64,000 nt of DNA from Candidatus Mcinerneyibacterium aminivorans (GTDB taxonomy: Bacteria > Macinerneyibacteriota > Macinerneyibacteria > Macinerneyibacteriales > Macinerneyibacteriaceae): positions 1-64,000 of the forward strand of contig VSIX01000032.1 in the NCBI GenBank assembly GCA_008086245.1. The letters run 5' to 3'. Both the position numbers and the translations under genes were made by a program. Positions 1 to 10,536 of the stretch are shown piece after piece (position 1 is the stretch's first letter; each line of letters begins with the position of its first letter). A model generated the notes under the pieces. It did no database searches. It saw only the letters and a list, made by a program, of their open reading frames with translations, and was not told the origin of the DNA.

Positions 1-53
1 AATTAATAATTATAAAAAAGTTAAAAATTTAACAGAGTGTCTGTATCTGTATT

Positions 54-75
54 AAAAATCACTTTCGTGATTTTT
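54..75. terminator. A/T-flanked hairpin, variable-arm family
   Basis: Perfect inverted repeat AAAAATCAC-TTTC-GTGATTTTT, followed by more T residues. It could act as an intrinsic terminator in either direction. It belongs to a family of at least eight hairpins in this window with the form AAAAAT-NNN-loop-N'N'N'-ATTTTT. Confidence 0.55.
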
Positions 76-232
76 TTTAGTATCAGTATAAGGAAAAAAA
101 TTAAATGTAATTCCTTCGAAGGTAAAAAATCAATACAGTTATTTTTTTAATTAAAAAGTGAAAGTTAAAAAATTGCTACTGAAATTTTTGTTGATTGGGT
201 TAGTAGTTTGGGTTCTAGAAATAAGAAAAAAA

Positions 233-284
233 TATGAAAATTCCTGATGTAGCGAATGAAGTGAGGAAATTCAGGAATCTTCTA
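233..284 (+). repeat. Dispersed palindromic repeat family A, copy 1
   Basis: Arms ATTCCTGA and TCAGGAAT enclose a GAAGTGAG-type centre and are followed by TCTTCTA. Related copies lie at 4039, 12251, 23342, 25462 and 37588, all in the same orientation. This copy uses CCTGA/TCAGG arms where others use CCGG/CCGG, so the pairing is kept although the bases differ. Confidence 0.75.
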
Positions 285-430
285 AAATTACATACAAAAA
301 AATTATTTTTGATAATTTTCATATCGAATTTCTAACTAGGAACAACAAACAACGAAAATCGTGATAGCAATTTTAAAGTCTTCGAAGGTGTTACCTTCAA
401 GCTAAAGACATAAGACCAACAATCTACGAC

Positions 431-452
431 AAAAATCACGATAGTGATTTTT
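431..452. terminator. A/T-flanked hairpin, variable-arm family
   Basis: Perfect inverted repeat AAAAATCAC-GATA-GTGATTTTT just upstream of the cupin gene. The arms match those at 54-75, but the loop is GATA instead of TTTC. A leaky terminator is possible, or a repeat element without a transcription role. Confidence 0.5.
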
Positions 453-515
453 AAAATTTGATTATTTTTCCTTTTATGATAATATTTAAATCGTATTTGA
501 ATGAAAGGAGAGATT

Positions 516-866
516 ATGATAGTTAAAAAATATAAAGATGTTAAGGAAGAAAAAGTTACAATGGAAGGGGCTAAAGGAGCACACATACAGTGGCTTATAT
601 CCGATAAAGATGATGCAGATAATTTTGCTATGAGAAGATTTAGAATAGAAAAGGATGGATACACACCATTTCATAAGCACCCACATGAGCATGAAACTTA
701 TATTTTAAGCGGTGAAGGAGTTATGGTTACAGAAGATGGAGAAAAAGAAATCAGTGAAGGATCTTTCGTATTTGTAAAACCGTATGAAAAACATCAGTTT
801 AAAAATACGGGGGATAAAGAACTGATTTTTTTATGTATGATACCGATGATTAACAAAGAATGTTAA
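516..866 (+). CDS. Small single-domain cupin protein
   Basis: A 116-residue cupin. Motif 1 is visible around residues 49-66 (histidines in FHKHPHEHETYILSGEG, then the glutamate and glycine), and motif 2 follows as PYEKHQFKN. The three histidines and the glutamate would bind one metal ion. The longest frame begins at 501, but that ATG runs straight into the AAAGGAG ribosome-binding site at 504-510, so ATG 516 is the real start. The gene ends 17 bases before gltX and probably shares its transcript. Small stand-alone cupins are functionally diverse (isomerases, dioxygenases, sugar binders), and the sequence does not show which this is. The family call is firm; the substrate is unknown. Confidence 0.85.
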   Translation: MIVKKYKDVKEEKVTMEGAKGAHIQWLISDKDDADNFAMRRFRIEKDGYTPFHKHPHEHETYILSGEGVMVTEDGEKEISEGSFVFVKPYEKHQFKNTGDKELIFLCMIPMINKEC

Positions 867-883
867 ATATATAGGAGGATAAA

Positions 884-2326
884 ATGATAAGAACAAGATT
901 TGCACCTTCTCCGACGGGTAAATTACACGTAGGTGGAGCCAGAACAGCTCTATTTAATTATTTATTTACTAAGCATCATGACGGGATAAATGTATTAAGA
1001 ATAGAAGATACGGATAAAAATAGATCTACAAAGGAAAGTGAAAAGAAACTGATAAAACAGCTGAAATGGATGGGTCTTGACTGGGATGAAGGACCGGATA
1101 TAGGTGGACCTTACGGTCCCTATAGGCAATCTGAAAGAACCGAGCTTTATAAAGAATATGCCGAGAAATTAGTAGAAATGGACGCTGCCTATTATTGCTA
1201 TTGTACCGATGAAGAACTGGAAGAAAAAAGAGAAAAGGCAAAAAAAGAGGGGAAACCTCCAATTTATGATGGCCACTGCAGGAATTTAACAGATGAACAG
1301 ATAGAAAAATATAAGGATGAAGGAAGAAAACCTGTTATAAGATTCAAAGTTGATAAGAATAAAAAATACAGCTTTTCTGATAATATACATGGAAATATTG
1401 AAATCGAAGAGGGGGGAGTGGGAGATTTTGTGCTTCTTAGAAGTGACGGTCTTCCTGTTTATAATTTTGCAGTTGTTATTGATGATCATTTAATGAAAAT
1501 AACCCATGTTTTAAGGGGAGATGATCATTTATATAATACATTAAGACAGGTCATGATATATGATACTTTTGGCTGGGAGAGACCCAACTTTGCTCATCTT
1601 TCAATGATATTAGCCCCCGATAAATCAAAGCTTTCGAAAAGGGCAGGAGTGAAAAATACCTATGTTAAGGAATTTAAGGAAGATGGCTATCTAACTGAAG
1701 CTTTAATTAATTTTTTAGCACTTTTAGGGTGGTCACCCGATGGTGAAAGAGAAATACTATCAAAAGAAGAGATGATTCAGGAATTTACTCTTGATAGGGT
1801 ATCTCCAAGTGCTGCAGTATTTGATGTAAAAAAATTAAAATGGATGAATGGTAAATATATTAGAAATATTGATGATAAAAAATACTATGAATTAATAAGA
1901 CCATTTGTTGATGAATATTATTATTATGAAAATGAAATGAAATTTAAAAAAGCTGCAGACTTAATCAGGGATTCAATCGATACTCTTTCGGATTCAAAGG
2001 AAGAACTTAAAGGAATCTTAAAAAATAAGGATGGAGAATACGACCTTGAGTACAGTAAAAAAATAAGAGAAAAATTTGATGAATATAACGGAAAAGAAAT
2101 AATTGAAGAATTTTTAAAACTTTTGAAAAAAAGGGATGAAAAATACATTGACCTGCGGGAGGTTTATAAGGAATTACAAAACAGAGTGGATGCAGGCGGA
2201 AAAGCCTTATTCAGATCGTTAAGAATTCCCGTTCTTGGGAAAGAACATGGTTTTGATATGGTAGAACTGTTTTCTTCTATTGAAAGAGAAGAAATAATAA
2301 GAAGGTGTGAAAATTTTATATGCTGA
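884..2326 (+). CDS. gltX: Glutamyl-tRNA synthetase
   Basis: Class I aminoacyl-tRNA synthetase that attaches glutamate to tRNA in the cytoplasm; in lineages without GlnRS it also charges tRNA-Gln. The HIGH-type signature lies in residues 8-20 (PSPTGKLHVGGART) and the KMSKS-type loop is DKSKLSKRAG near residue 245. A CYC...GHC cysteine set near residue 105 resembles the zinc-binding insertion of this family. At 480 residues it has the usual length and the C-terminal anticodon-binding helical region. A strong ATAGGAGG site precedes ATG 884. Its last seven bases overlap the rlmB start, so the two are translationally coupled. Confidence 0.97.
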   Translation: MIRTRFAPSPTGKLHVGGARTALFNYLFTKHHDGINVLRIEDTDKNRSTKESEKKLIKQLKWMGLDWDEGPDIGGPYGPYRQSERTELYKEYAEKLVEMDAAYYCYCTDEELEEKREKAKKEGKPPIYDGHCRNLTDEQIEKYKDEGRKPVIRFKVDKNKKYSFSDNIHGNIEIEEGGVGDFVLLRSDGLPVYNFAVVIDDHLMKITHVLRGDDHLYNTLRQVMIYDTFGWERPNFAHLSMILAPDKSKLSKRAGVKNTYVKEFKEDGYLTEALINFLALLGWSPDGEREILSKEEMIQEFTLDRVSPSAAVFDVKKLKWMNGKYIRNIDDKKYYELIRPFVDEYYYYENEMKFKKAADLIRDSIDTLSDSKEELKGILKNKDGEYDLEYSKKIREKFDEYNGKEIIEEFLKLLKKRDEKYIDLREVYKELQNRVDAGGKALFRSLRIPVLGKEHGFDMVELFSSIEREEIIRRCENFIC

Positions 2327-3030
2327 TATACGGTAAAAATGTATTTCTTGAAACTATTAAACATAATTACCAGATAGTTAAGAATATATATATAAAAAAA
2401 GGGGCGGAAGATTATTATCTGTCCCTTCTTGAAGATAAAAAAAAGGTAACTATTACTGAAAAAAATTTTTTTCAGAAAAATTTAAAATATAAAAAACATC
2501 AAAATGTTGCTTTAGAAATAAACAGCTTTCCCCTGAAAAATCATAGATATTTAGAAAACAATTTCAAGCAGAACAGTATATATTTACTTCTTGACTCAAT
2601 TAAGGACCCCAATAATCTGGGAAATATAATAAGAACAGCCTATGGACTGGAGATTGATGGGATAATCATTACAAAAGATAGAACGGCCGGTATCACTCCA
2701 GCTGTTTTCTCTGCTTCTGCTGGATATGTCAACAGGCTGCCTGTAATTGAAATTACAAACCCTGCCAATATGATTAAGATGTTTAAAAAGTGGACATACT
2801 GGACTGCATATGTTGATATGGATGGAGAAAAAAATATAAAAAGTTCGGATTTTAATATCCCTCTCCCATTAATAGTTGCCTTTGGTAGTGAAGGTTCCGG
2901 GGTAAGAGATTTATATAAAAAGAAATGTGACTTTTCTTTAAGTATTCCACAGCGAAAAGATTTTGATTCGTTCAATCTATCGATTGCAGCGGGTATTACA
3001 ATGTGGGAGCTTTCCAAAATGAAAAAATAA
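2320..3030 (+). CDS. rlmB: SpoU-family RNA 2'-O-methyltransferase (RlmB-like)
   Basis: A 236-residue SPOUT (TrmH/SpoU) methyltransferase. The N-terminal ~80 residues look like the L30e-type RNA-binding domain, starting with MLIYGKNVFLE, typical of RlmB, which methylates G2251 of 23S rRNA. The three SpoU motifs are present: DPNNLGNIIRTA (about residue 95), FGSEGSGV (about 191), and IPQ followed by SFNLSIAAGI near the C-terminus. These form the knotted S-adenosylmethionine site. The start overlaps the gltX stop by seven bases, as rRNA-modification genes often do next to tRNA synthetases. TrmH with a tRNA substrate is the alternative, but the N-terminal domain favours RlmB. Confidence 0.85.
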   Translation: MLIYGKNVFLETIKHNYQIVKNIYIKKGAEDYYLSLLEDKKKVTITEKNFFQKNLKYKKHQNVALEINSFPLKNHRYLENNFKQNSIYLLLDSIKDPNNLGNIIRTAYGLEIDGIIITKDRTAGITPAVFSASAGYVNRLPVIEITNPANMIKMFKKWTYWTAYVDMDGEKNIKSSDFNIPLPLIVAFGSEGSGVRDLYKKKCDFSLSIPQRKDFDSFNLSIAAGITMWELSKMKK

Positions 3031-3076
3031 ATACTAAATGTTTATTTATTGAAATTACTAAACTGGGAGGAAACCC

Positions 3077-3811
3077 GTGGAAAATATATGGGAAGAAAGT
3101 TTTAAAGTAAGAACATTTGATGTAAATATAAATAATAGGATTAAACTAAACTCCCTAATTAACTTCATTCAGGAAGCAGCTGCAAATCATGCCACACATC
3201 TTAAGGTTGGCAGGAATCATCTCATCAAAGAAAATCTTTTTTGGGTGCTTTCACGGGCTAAAATTGAGATAGATAGATATCCTGATCTGGGTGAAGAAAT
3301 TACTGTAAGAACATGGCCTAAAGGTATTGATAGATTGTTTTTTTTGCGTGATTTGGAAATACTTGATTCTGAAAATAATATCATTGCCAATGTAACTACT
3401 TCATGGCTTGTGGTGGATTCTGTTAAAATCCTTCCTCAAAGACCCTCTATTATTAGAGATAGATTTGATGATTACCGGGAAAAAGAAGCAATTAAGGAAA
3501 AACTTAATAAAATATCTGATGTGGAAAATAAAGAATTATGTTTTGAAAAGATTGTAAAATATACCGATCTGGATGTAAATAACCATATGAATAATGTGAA
3601 ATATGTTGAGCAGGTACTAAACTGTTTTAGTGAATCCTTTTATAAAAAATATGATATAACCGAATTACAGATAAATTTTTTAAAGCAGTGTAAATATGGA
3701 GATAACATTGAAGTATATAAAAAAGAAATAGAGAAAAATAAATTCCATGTTGAAGCTTTTAAAAAAGGTGAAAAGAAACCCGTTTTTAAATCCAGAATAA
3801 AAATTGATTGA
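3077..3811 (+). CDS. Acyl-ACP thioesterase, double hot-dog
   Basis: A 244-residue bacterial FatA/FatB-like thioesterase, expected to release fatty acids from acyl carrier protein. The first hot-dog repeat covers roughly residues 1-125, with the core helix RIKLNSLINFIQEAAANHA. The second begins at FEKIVKYTDLDVNNHMNNVKY, whose Asp, Asn, His and Asn match the catalytic set of the family. It starts with GTG at 3077, preceded by GGGAGG. No fatty-acid synthesis gene is adjacent, so its place in the pathway comes from the family alone. A tract of repeats follows the gene. Confidence 0.88.
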   Translation: MENIWEESFKVRTFDVNINNRIKLNSLINFIQEAAANHATHLKVGRNHLIKENLFWVLSRAKIEIDRYPDLGEEITVRTWPKGIDRLFFLRDLEILDSENNIIANVTTSWLVVDSVKILPQRPSIIRDRFDDYREKEAIKEKLNKISDVENKELCFEKIVKYTDLDVNNHMNNVKYVEQVLNCFSESFYKKYDITELQINFLKQCKYGDNIEVYKKEIEKNKFHVEAFKKGEKKPVFKSRIKID

Positions 3812-3918
3812 GATTGAGACAAGACTAAGAAAAAATTAAAAACTATAATAAAAAATTTAAAATTTAAATTCTATTTGTTTCTTCCACCCAGAAATAGTGT
3901 CTGTGTGGTGTGTGTTAA

Positions 3919-3942
3919 AAAAAATCCCTGCCGGGATTTTTT
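3919..3942. terminator. Hairpin terminator after the thioesterase gene
   Basis: AAAAAATCCC-TGCC-GGGATTTTTT, a perfect 10-bp stem with a T-run. It fits an intrinsic terminator for the upstream operon and belongs to the variable-arm hairpin family (arm CCC). Confidence 0.65.
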
Positions 3943-4038
3943 AGAATAAGAACCAGAATAAGAAATAGAAGAAGAAAAAGAAAAAAATTCAAAAATAAAT
4001 TATAATATTTTTAATCTTTATTACTTATATATTGTTAT

Positions 4039-4092
4039 TATGCAAATTGCGGATGAAGTGAGTAAAGCGAACGAAATCCCGGAATCTTCTAG
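4039..4092 (+). repeat. Dispersed palindromic repeat family A, copy 2
   Basis: Carries TATGCAAATTGCGGATGAAG, then GCGAACGAAAT, then CCCGGAATCTTCTAG. The left arm is partly decayed (TTGCGG instead of TTCCGG), while the right arm CCGGAAT is intact. Confidence 0.75.
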
Positions 4093-4218
4093 AAAGATTT
4101 TTAAATTGGTTTTTTAGAAAGAGCTTCATTCAATTATTTTTTCTTATACTAATACTTATACTAAAAAAATTTAATAAGCAATTTTTAATTCAAACCCGAA
4201 CTACTAACACGAACAACC

Positions 4219-4238
4219 AAAATCGCGGAAGCGATTTT
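4219..4238. terminator. A/T-flanked hairpin with GGAA loop
   Basis: AAAATCGC-GGAA-GCGATTTT followed by TTTT. It is a member of the variable-arm family (arm CGC) and lies about 50 bases upstream of the MFS gene. Confidence 0.5.
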
Positions 4239-4290
4239 TTTCATTGTATATTTTTAGATTATAAATATAATATCACCGGTGATAGATTTT

Positions 4291-5537
4291 ATGGGGTTAT
4301 TAAAATTAACTGAAGAAGAGAAGAAAGCTTTTATTCATATTATAATTTCAGCATTTTTCTATGGTTTCTTTTTATCCTTTATACTTATCAAGGAAATTAT
4401 AGCAAGAAAAGCACTTAATGCTTCAGATTTTCAGCTGTCGCTTCTTGTTATGATTTTTCCAGTTACAAGTGTTTTTTCTATATGGTGGGGTAGAATTCTT
4501 GAAAAAGCAAAAAATAAATCAAAATATTTTCTGCTGATTGCGGTTTTTGGCCGGTTGGCTTTAATTGTTGGAATGTTTATTGCAAATATGAATCATTTTC
4601 TCATTCTGGCTTTTATAGTTTTTACCTTCCATTCCTCTTATATCCCGGCAAGAAATAGCATATATCAATCGAAGATAGGAAAGATTAGCAGGGGAAAAAT
4701 TTTTGGAATTGCAGTAAGTATAACAACTTTGATTTCAATTATTTTTGTATATTTTTCCGGAAGAATGCTGGATATTAACGAATCATTTTTTCAATATTTG
4801 CTTTTAATTATTGGAATTCTCGGCTTTCTCGATTGTTTATTTTTGTATTTTGTGAAACTTGAAAAAAAACAAAAAAAGAACCTGTAAATTTAAGAACAAT
4901 AATTATGGAACCTCTTTTAAGATCTGTAGAAATTTTAAAGCGAAATAGGGAGTTTGCTAGATTTGAGATTAGTTTTATGATATATGGTATGGGATTTATA
5001 ATGATGATGATGGCTGTTCCCATATTTTTAGTTGATGTAATGAAATTTAATTATACAACAAGTTTTTTTGCAAAAGCCATTCTGGCACAGATTGGAATAT
5101 TTCTGCTTTCTCCTTTTATGGGAAGCCTGCACGACAAAAAACATCCAAGTAATTTTGCAGTTATTTCCTTTGGGTTACTTTCTCTCTATCCGGGAATATT
5201 ATTGATATCTCAATTAATTGAGCCCTATAAGATTCAAATGCTGGTTGTATTTGCCGGTTTTTTTATATTCGGTATTGCCAGAGCAGCTGATATGGTTGTA
5301 TGGAATATGGGGTCTGTATATTTTGCCCAGAACGAGGATTCTTCTATGTATCAGAGTATTCATGTAACTTTGATGGGAATTAGAGGGGTAGCTGCACCGC
5401 TGCTTGGGGTTGTTATAAAAAAATTAATGGATACCAACGGTATTTTTATATTTTCTGCTTTTTTCTTTATTATAGCTTCGATTTATAGTTACTTTTCGTA
5501 TAAAAAAACTAATTTTTATCTAAAAGGGAAAAATTAA
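4291..5537 (+). pseudogene. MFS transporter split by a frameshift
   Basis: Two adjacent frames encode the two halves of one major-facilitator carrier. The first, from GTG 4279 or more likely ATG 4291 to the stop at 4887, holds about six membrane helices and the loop WWGRILEKAKNKSK, like the MFS motif A after helix 2. The second runs to 5537 in the +2 register with another six helices and a matching loop GSLHDKKHPSN. The second frame is open upstream of its first ATG (4905), back through the A-runs at 4862-4869 and 4871-4877, so a one-base slip there would join the halves into about 415 residues. This is a real mutation, a sequencing error or transcriptional slippage. The substrate is unknown. 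Confidence 0.8.
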
Positions 5538-5614
5538 GCAGAGAAAATCTATATCAATAATAAATTCATGAATAAATCAATTCAATCATTGAAAAACCTT
5601 TGATTTTCAATTAA

Positions 5615-6751
<1,137 letters not shown>

Positions 6752-6804
6752 TGATATAACTAAAAAAATATGACAAGATAAGCTGTTTGGATAGGGGAAT
6801 ATTT

Positions 6805-7671
6805 ATGAAAATATACAAAAAATTACTGCTGGTTATAACCGTTTTCTTTCTATTTTTTAATTTTGTTCTGGGCGGAGAAAAAGAAAATTTAAACAATAAA
6901 GAAAAGGTAAATGGAAGCAAAAAAGAGAGCTTTCAATCAAAAATAGAAAAAATTATTCAACTACAGGATAATGAAGAAAAAATTGAAGAAATAGAAAGGT
7001 TAATAGAAAATTCCAATACTTTTGATAAAAACCAGGTTAGAAAAATTTATGAGATGTATTATGATTTACTAATAAATAATGGTAAATATGATAAATTAAT
7101 AAGTATTTTGCCTGAGTATTTTGAAGCACTTGATATCTCGAAGGATTTAATAAAAGCCCAGGTATATAATGAAGTAGCTTTTAAACTGGCAACACAGGGA
7201 GAACTTCTGGACAGGGCAGTTGAGCTTGGCGAAAAGGCCCTCGAAATAGTTAATAAACACAAAAATAATCAATATGATCTGGAAGTCAAAAAGTGGGAGA
7301 CCAATATTGATATATTTTTGGCAAGTATAGAAGATACCCTCGGACTGGCATTTTTTGAGCTTGATGAATACGATAAAGCTGAAAAATATCTTGTTGGAGC
7401 TATTAAATATCTCAATACTGCTTCCGAGCCGCACTATCATCTTGGACTTGTTTATGAGAAAAAGGGAAATTATAAGAAGGCCTACAGGGAGTTTCTTTTT
7501 GCAAAATATCTGGTTGGAACTGAAGTAGATGAATATAAAGCAGCGATTAAAAGGGTTTCTGATAGGGCTTTCGAGGATGAAGATTCCAGGAAAGATTTTA
7601 ATGAAAATGTAAAAAAGGAAGTAAAAGAGTTAAAAGGGATATCGGAGAAAAGTAAAAATAAAAGCAAATAA
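6805..7671 (+). CDS. Secreted tetratricopeptide-repeat protein
   Basis: A 288-residue exported protein. Residues 1-23 form a signal peptide (basic MKIYKK, then a long hydrophobic core ending FVLG). The body is helical. The clearest TPR units lie at about residues 180-250, for example FFELDEYDKAEKYLVGAIKY followed by LGLVYEKKGNYKKAYREF. Charged lysine-rich tracts flank the repeats at both ends. The long frame from TTG 6787 reads through AGGGGA, so I choose ATG 6805. It lies between tgt and uvrA on the same strand. A role in envelope protein interactions is likely from the architecture, but no partner can be named. Confidence 0.75.
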   Translation: MKIYKKLLLVITVFFLFFNFVLGGEKENLNNKEKVNGSKKESFQSKIEKIIQLQDNEEKIEEIERLIENSNTFDKNQVRKIYEMYYDLLINNGKYDKLISILPEYFEALDISKDLIKAQVYNEVAFKLATQGELLDRAVELGEKALEIVNKHKNNQYDLEVKKWETNIDIFLASIEDTLGLAFFELDEYDKAEKYLVGAIKYLNTASEPHYHLGLVYEKKGNYKKAYREFLFAKYLVGTEVDEYKAAIKRVSDRAFEDEDSRKDFNENVKKEVKELKGISEKSKNKSK

Positions 7672-7740
7672 AATTTCATTCTCATTAAAATTTCTTTGAG
7701 AAAGTATTTTATTCAAGTATAATTCTGACGGTGATTTATT

Positions 7741-10518
7741 ATGAAAGATTATATCGAAATTAAAGGTGCTAAAATGCACAATTTAAAAAACGTTGATTTA
7801 AAGATACCTAAAAATAAATTGATTACATTCGCGGGGATATCAGGATCCGGCAAATCATCAATGGCTTTTGATACAATTTATGCAGAAGGACAGCGAAGAT
7901 ACGTTGAATCTCTTTCAACCTATGCAAGACAGTTTCTGGGTATTAAAGACAAACCCGAGGTTGACTTCATTGAAGGATTGTCCCCGGCAATATCAATAGA
8001 ACAGAAATCAAGAAGTCACAATCCGCGGTCTACGGTGGGAACTATAACCGAAATTTATGATTATATGAGGATTCTTTATGCACGGGTAGGTAAGCCGGTG
8101 TGTTATTCCTGTGGAAGAAAAATTGGAAAGCAGAGTGCCGATGAGATGATTGATAAAATTCTTGAATATACAGAGGGAACTAAATTTATGATTCTGGCTC
8201 CAATTGTAAGAAACAGAAAGGGAGAATATAAAGAATTTTTTGAAAAAATTGCTCGGGAAGGTTTTATAAGGGTTAAAGTAAACGATGAAATTATAATGCT
8301 TGATGAAGAAATCGATTTAGATAAAAAAAAGAAGCATAATATTGATGTTATAATTGATAGATTATCAATTAGGGAGGGAATTAGAACCCGATTGGCAGAT
8401 TCTGTTGATACCGCGTTAAGATACGGAAGTGGCAAAATGATTATGGAGCTGAAGGATGGATCACAGAAATTTTTTAGTGAGGATCTTCACTGCCCTTACT
8501 GTGATATTAGCTACAAGGATATAACTCCACAAACATTTTCATTTAATTCTCCACAGGGAATGTGCGAGGACTGTAATGGGTTAGGAGAGCAGCAGGTCGT
8601 AGCAATTGATAAACTTGTACCCAATAAGGAATTGTCTGTAAATGATGGTGCAGTTAGATTTTGGGGAGAATTAAGAAAAAAACAGGATAGATGGTATTAT
8701 GGTAGGGTAAAGAGATTGTTTGATTTTCATGATATGAGTATGGATGCTCCGTTTGAAGAGCTTCCGGATGATTTTGTTGATAAACTCTTTTATGGTGATG
8801 ACACATTGGGGACCGAAGGAGTTGTTAATATAATTCAAAGACGATATAAAACAACGAAATCTTCTGATGCAAGGGCATATTATGAAAATAAATTTATGTC
8901 CGAAAAGGTTTGTAAAACATGTAATGGCAAAAGACTCAACAGGGAAGCACTTCATGTTCTCATCGATGGAAAAAATATTTCAGATCTGGTTTCAATACCA
9001 ATTCGAGATCTGTATGAATTTCTGGAAAATATAAACTTAGATAAGCGAAGTTATGAAATTGCTAAAGAATTACTTAAAGAAATAAAAAGCAGGGTTAAGT
9101 TTCTGCTTGATGTTGGTCTTTATTATTTGTCTTTAAATAGAAAGGCACCCACGTTAAGCGGTGGCGAATCTCAGAGAATTAGGCTGGCAAGTCAGATTGG
9201 CAGCGGTTTAACAGGTGTTTTATACGTTCTTGATGAACCATCAATTGGATTGCACCAGAGGGATAATATGAATTTAATAACCTCTCTTGAAAATCTGCGG
9301 GATTTAGGAAATACTGTAATTATTGTCGAACATGATAGAGATACTATAGAAAGATCAGACAGAATCGTGGAATTTGGGCCCAGGGCTGGAGTTTTTGGAG
9401 GGGAGATTGTTTTTGAAGGAACTCCTGAAAAGTTAGAAAAGGATGAAAATTCTTTAACTGGAAAATACCTTAGATATGACAAATTTATCAGCCCAAAGGA
9501 TGAAATAAGAGAAATAAAAGATGAGTGGATTGAAATAAATGGATGCAGACAGAACAATTTGAATAATATTGATGTAAAAATACCAAAAGAAGTGATGACA
9601 TTAGTTACAGGTGTTTCGGGTGCAGGGAAGTCTTCTTTAATATTTGATACCCTCTATCCGGCATTAAATAATAAAATTAACAGGTCCTGGAAAAATGTTG
9701 GGGATTTTGATGAAATCAAAGGGTATGAGGAATTCAATAAAGTAATTGAAATCAGCCAGGATCCAATCGGAAGAACCCCCCGTTCAAATCCTGCAACATA
9801 TACAAAGGCTTTTGATGGGATAAGAGAACTTTTTGCTTCACTGCCGGAAGCAAAAATTCGTGGATATGATCGCGGTAGATTTAGTTTTAATGTAAAGGGA
9901 GGAAGGTGCGAAGCCTGCAAGGGCACGGGAGTACAGCAGATAAAAATGCACTTTTTAACAGATATTTATATAGATTGTGAAGTTTGCAATGGGAAAAGAT
10001 ACAATAAAGAAACCCTGGAAATAAGATACAACGGTAAAAATATAAACGATGTACTGAATATGACAGTAGAAGAAGCTCTTGATTTTTTTGAAAAGATACC
10101 AAAAATTAAGCGAAAACTCAAAACACTTTATGATGTTGGACTGGGATATATTAAACTGGGACAATCTGCAACGACCCTCTCAGGTGGAGAAGCACAGCGG
10201 ATAAAACTGGCACGGGAACTCTCTAAAAGAAGCCGCGGAGATACTATATACCTTCTGGATGAACCCACAACCGGGCTGCATTTTGATGATATTAAAAAGC
10301 TGCTAAATGTACTGAATAGGTTGGTTGATAGGGGAAATACAGTGGTAATAGTGGAACATAATCTTGATGTAATAAAATATGCAGATTGGATTATTGATCT
10401 TGGTCCAGAAGGTGGCAGAGACGGAGGGAATATCGTTTATCAGGGGGAATTCCCCGGTATTTTAGATTCGGAGAAATCCTATACTGGAAAATATTTAAGA
10501 GAATATAGAAATATTTAA
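7741..10518 (+). CDS. uvrA: Excinuclease ABC subunit A
   Basis: DNA-damage recognition ATPase of nucleotide excision repair. Two ABC modules are present: Walker A GISGSGKSS near residue 32 with signature LSGGESQRI near 475, and Walker A GVSGAGKSS near 627 with signature LSGGEAQRI near 815. Walker B segments VLDEPSIGL and LLDEPTTGL follow. Zinc modules are seen as CPYC...CEDC in the first half and CEAC...CEVC in the second. The 925-residue length is normal. The upstream ribosome site is weak. uvrB and uvrC are not in this window. Confidence 0.98.
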   Translation: MKDYIEIKGAKMHNLKNVDLKIPKNKLITFAGISGSGKSSMAFDTIYAEGQRRYVESLSTYARQFLGIKDKPEVDFIEGLSPAISIEQKSRSHNPRSTVGTITEIYDYMRILYARVGKPVCYSCGRKIGKQSADEMIDKILEYTEGTKFMILAPIVRNRKGEYKEFFEKIAREGFIRVKVNDEIIMLDEEIDLDKKKKHNIDVIIDRLSIREGIRTRLADSVDTALRYGSGKMIMELKDGSQKFFSEDLHCPYCDISYKDITPQTFSFNSPQGMCEDCNGLGEQQVVAIDKLVPNKELSVNDGAVRFWGELRKKQDRWYYGRVKRLFDFHDMSMDAPFEELPDDFVDKLFYGDDTLGTEGVVNIIQRRYKTTKSSDARAYYENKFMSEKVCKTCNGKRLNREALHVLIDGKNISDLVSIPIRDLYEFLENINLDKRSYEIAKELLKEIKSRVKFLLDVGLYYLSLNRKAPTLSGGESQRIRLASQIGSGLTGVLYVLDEPSIGLHQRDNMNLITSLENLRDLGNTVIIVEHDRDTIERSDRIVEFGPRAGVFGGEIVFEGTPEKLEKDENSLTGKYLRYDKFISPKDEIREIKDEWIEINGCRQNNLNNIDVKIPKEVMTLVTGVSGAGKSSLIFDTLYPALNNKINRSWKNVGDFDEIKGYEEFNKVIEISQDPIGRTPRSNPATYTKAFDGIRELFASLPEAKIRGYDRGRFSFNVKGGRCEACKGTGVQQIKMHFLTDIYIDCEVCNGKRYNKETLEIRYNGKNINDVLNMTVEEALDFFEKIPKIKRKLKTLYDVGLGYIKLGQSATTLSGGEAQRIKLARELSKRSRGDTIYLLDEPTTGLHFDDIKKLLNVLNRLVDRGNTVVIVEHNLDVIKYADWIIDLGPEGGRDGGNIVYQGEFPGILDSEKSYTGKYLREYRNI

Positions 10519-10536
10519 AATCAAAGGGAGTAAAAT

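Larger units (their letters stand above)
1..515. other. Repeat-rich intergenic region
   Basis: There is no credible gene here. The stretch holds two perfect A/T-flanked hairpins (54-75 and 431-452), a degenerate third one near 355-374, and one copy of the dispersed palindromic repeat family A (233-284). Short ACTAGG/AACAAC-type simple repeats lie between them. Small frames on the minus strand run through the hairpins and have no ribosome-binding site, so I do not treat them as genes. Confidence 0.7.
3812..4290. other. Intergenic mosaic of hairpins and repeats
   Basis: No gene is visible. It contains, in order, a perfect hairpin at 3919-3942, a purine-rich simple tract of AGAATAAGAA units, family-A repeat copy 2 (4039-4092), an ACTTATACTA-type simple repeat, and a second hairpin at 4219-4238. 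Confidence 0.7.

Noticed and set aside
332-664. 110-codon minus-strand frame at the left end
   Set aside because: It overlaps the cupin gene and the 431-452 hairpin antisense, without a ribosome site or protein-like pattern.
2640-3017. 125-codon minus-strand frame inside rlmB
   Set aside because: Complement of the conserved SpoU motifs, which are clearly the coding strand.
4862-4905. Programmed frameshift in the MFS gene
   Set aside because: The A-runs could allow slippage as in dnaX, but no stimulatory hairpin or internal ribosome site is visible, so a mutation or sequencing error is the simpler reading.
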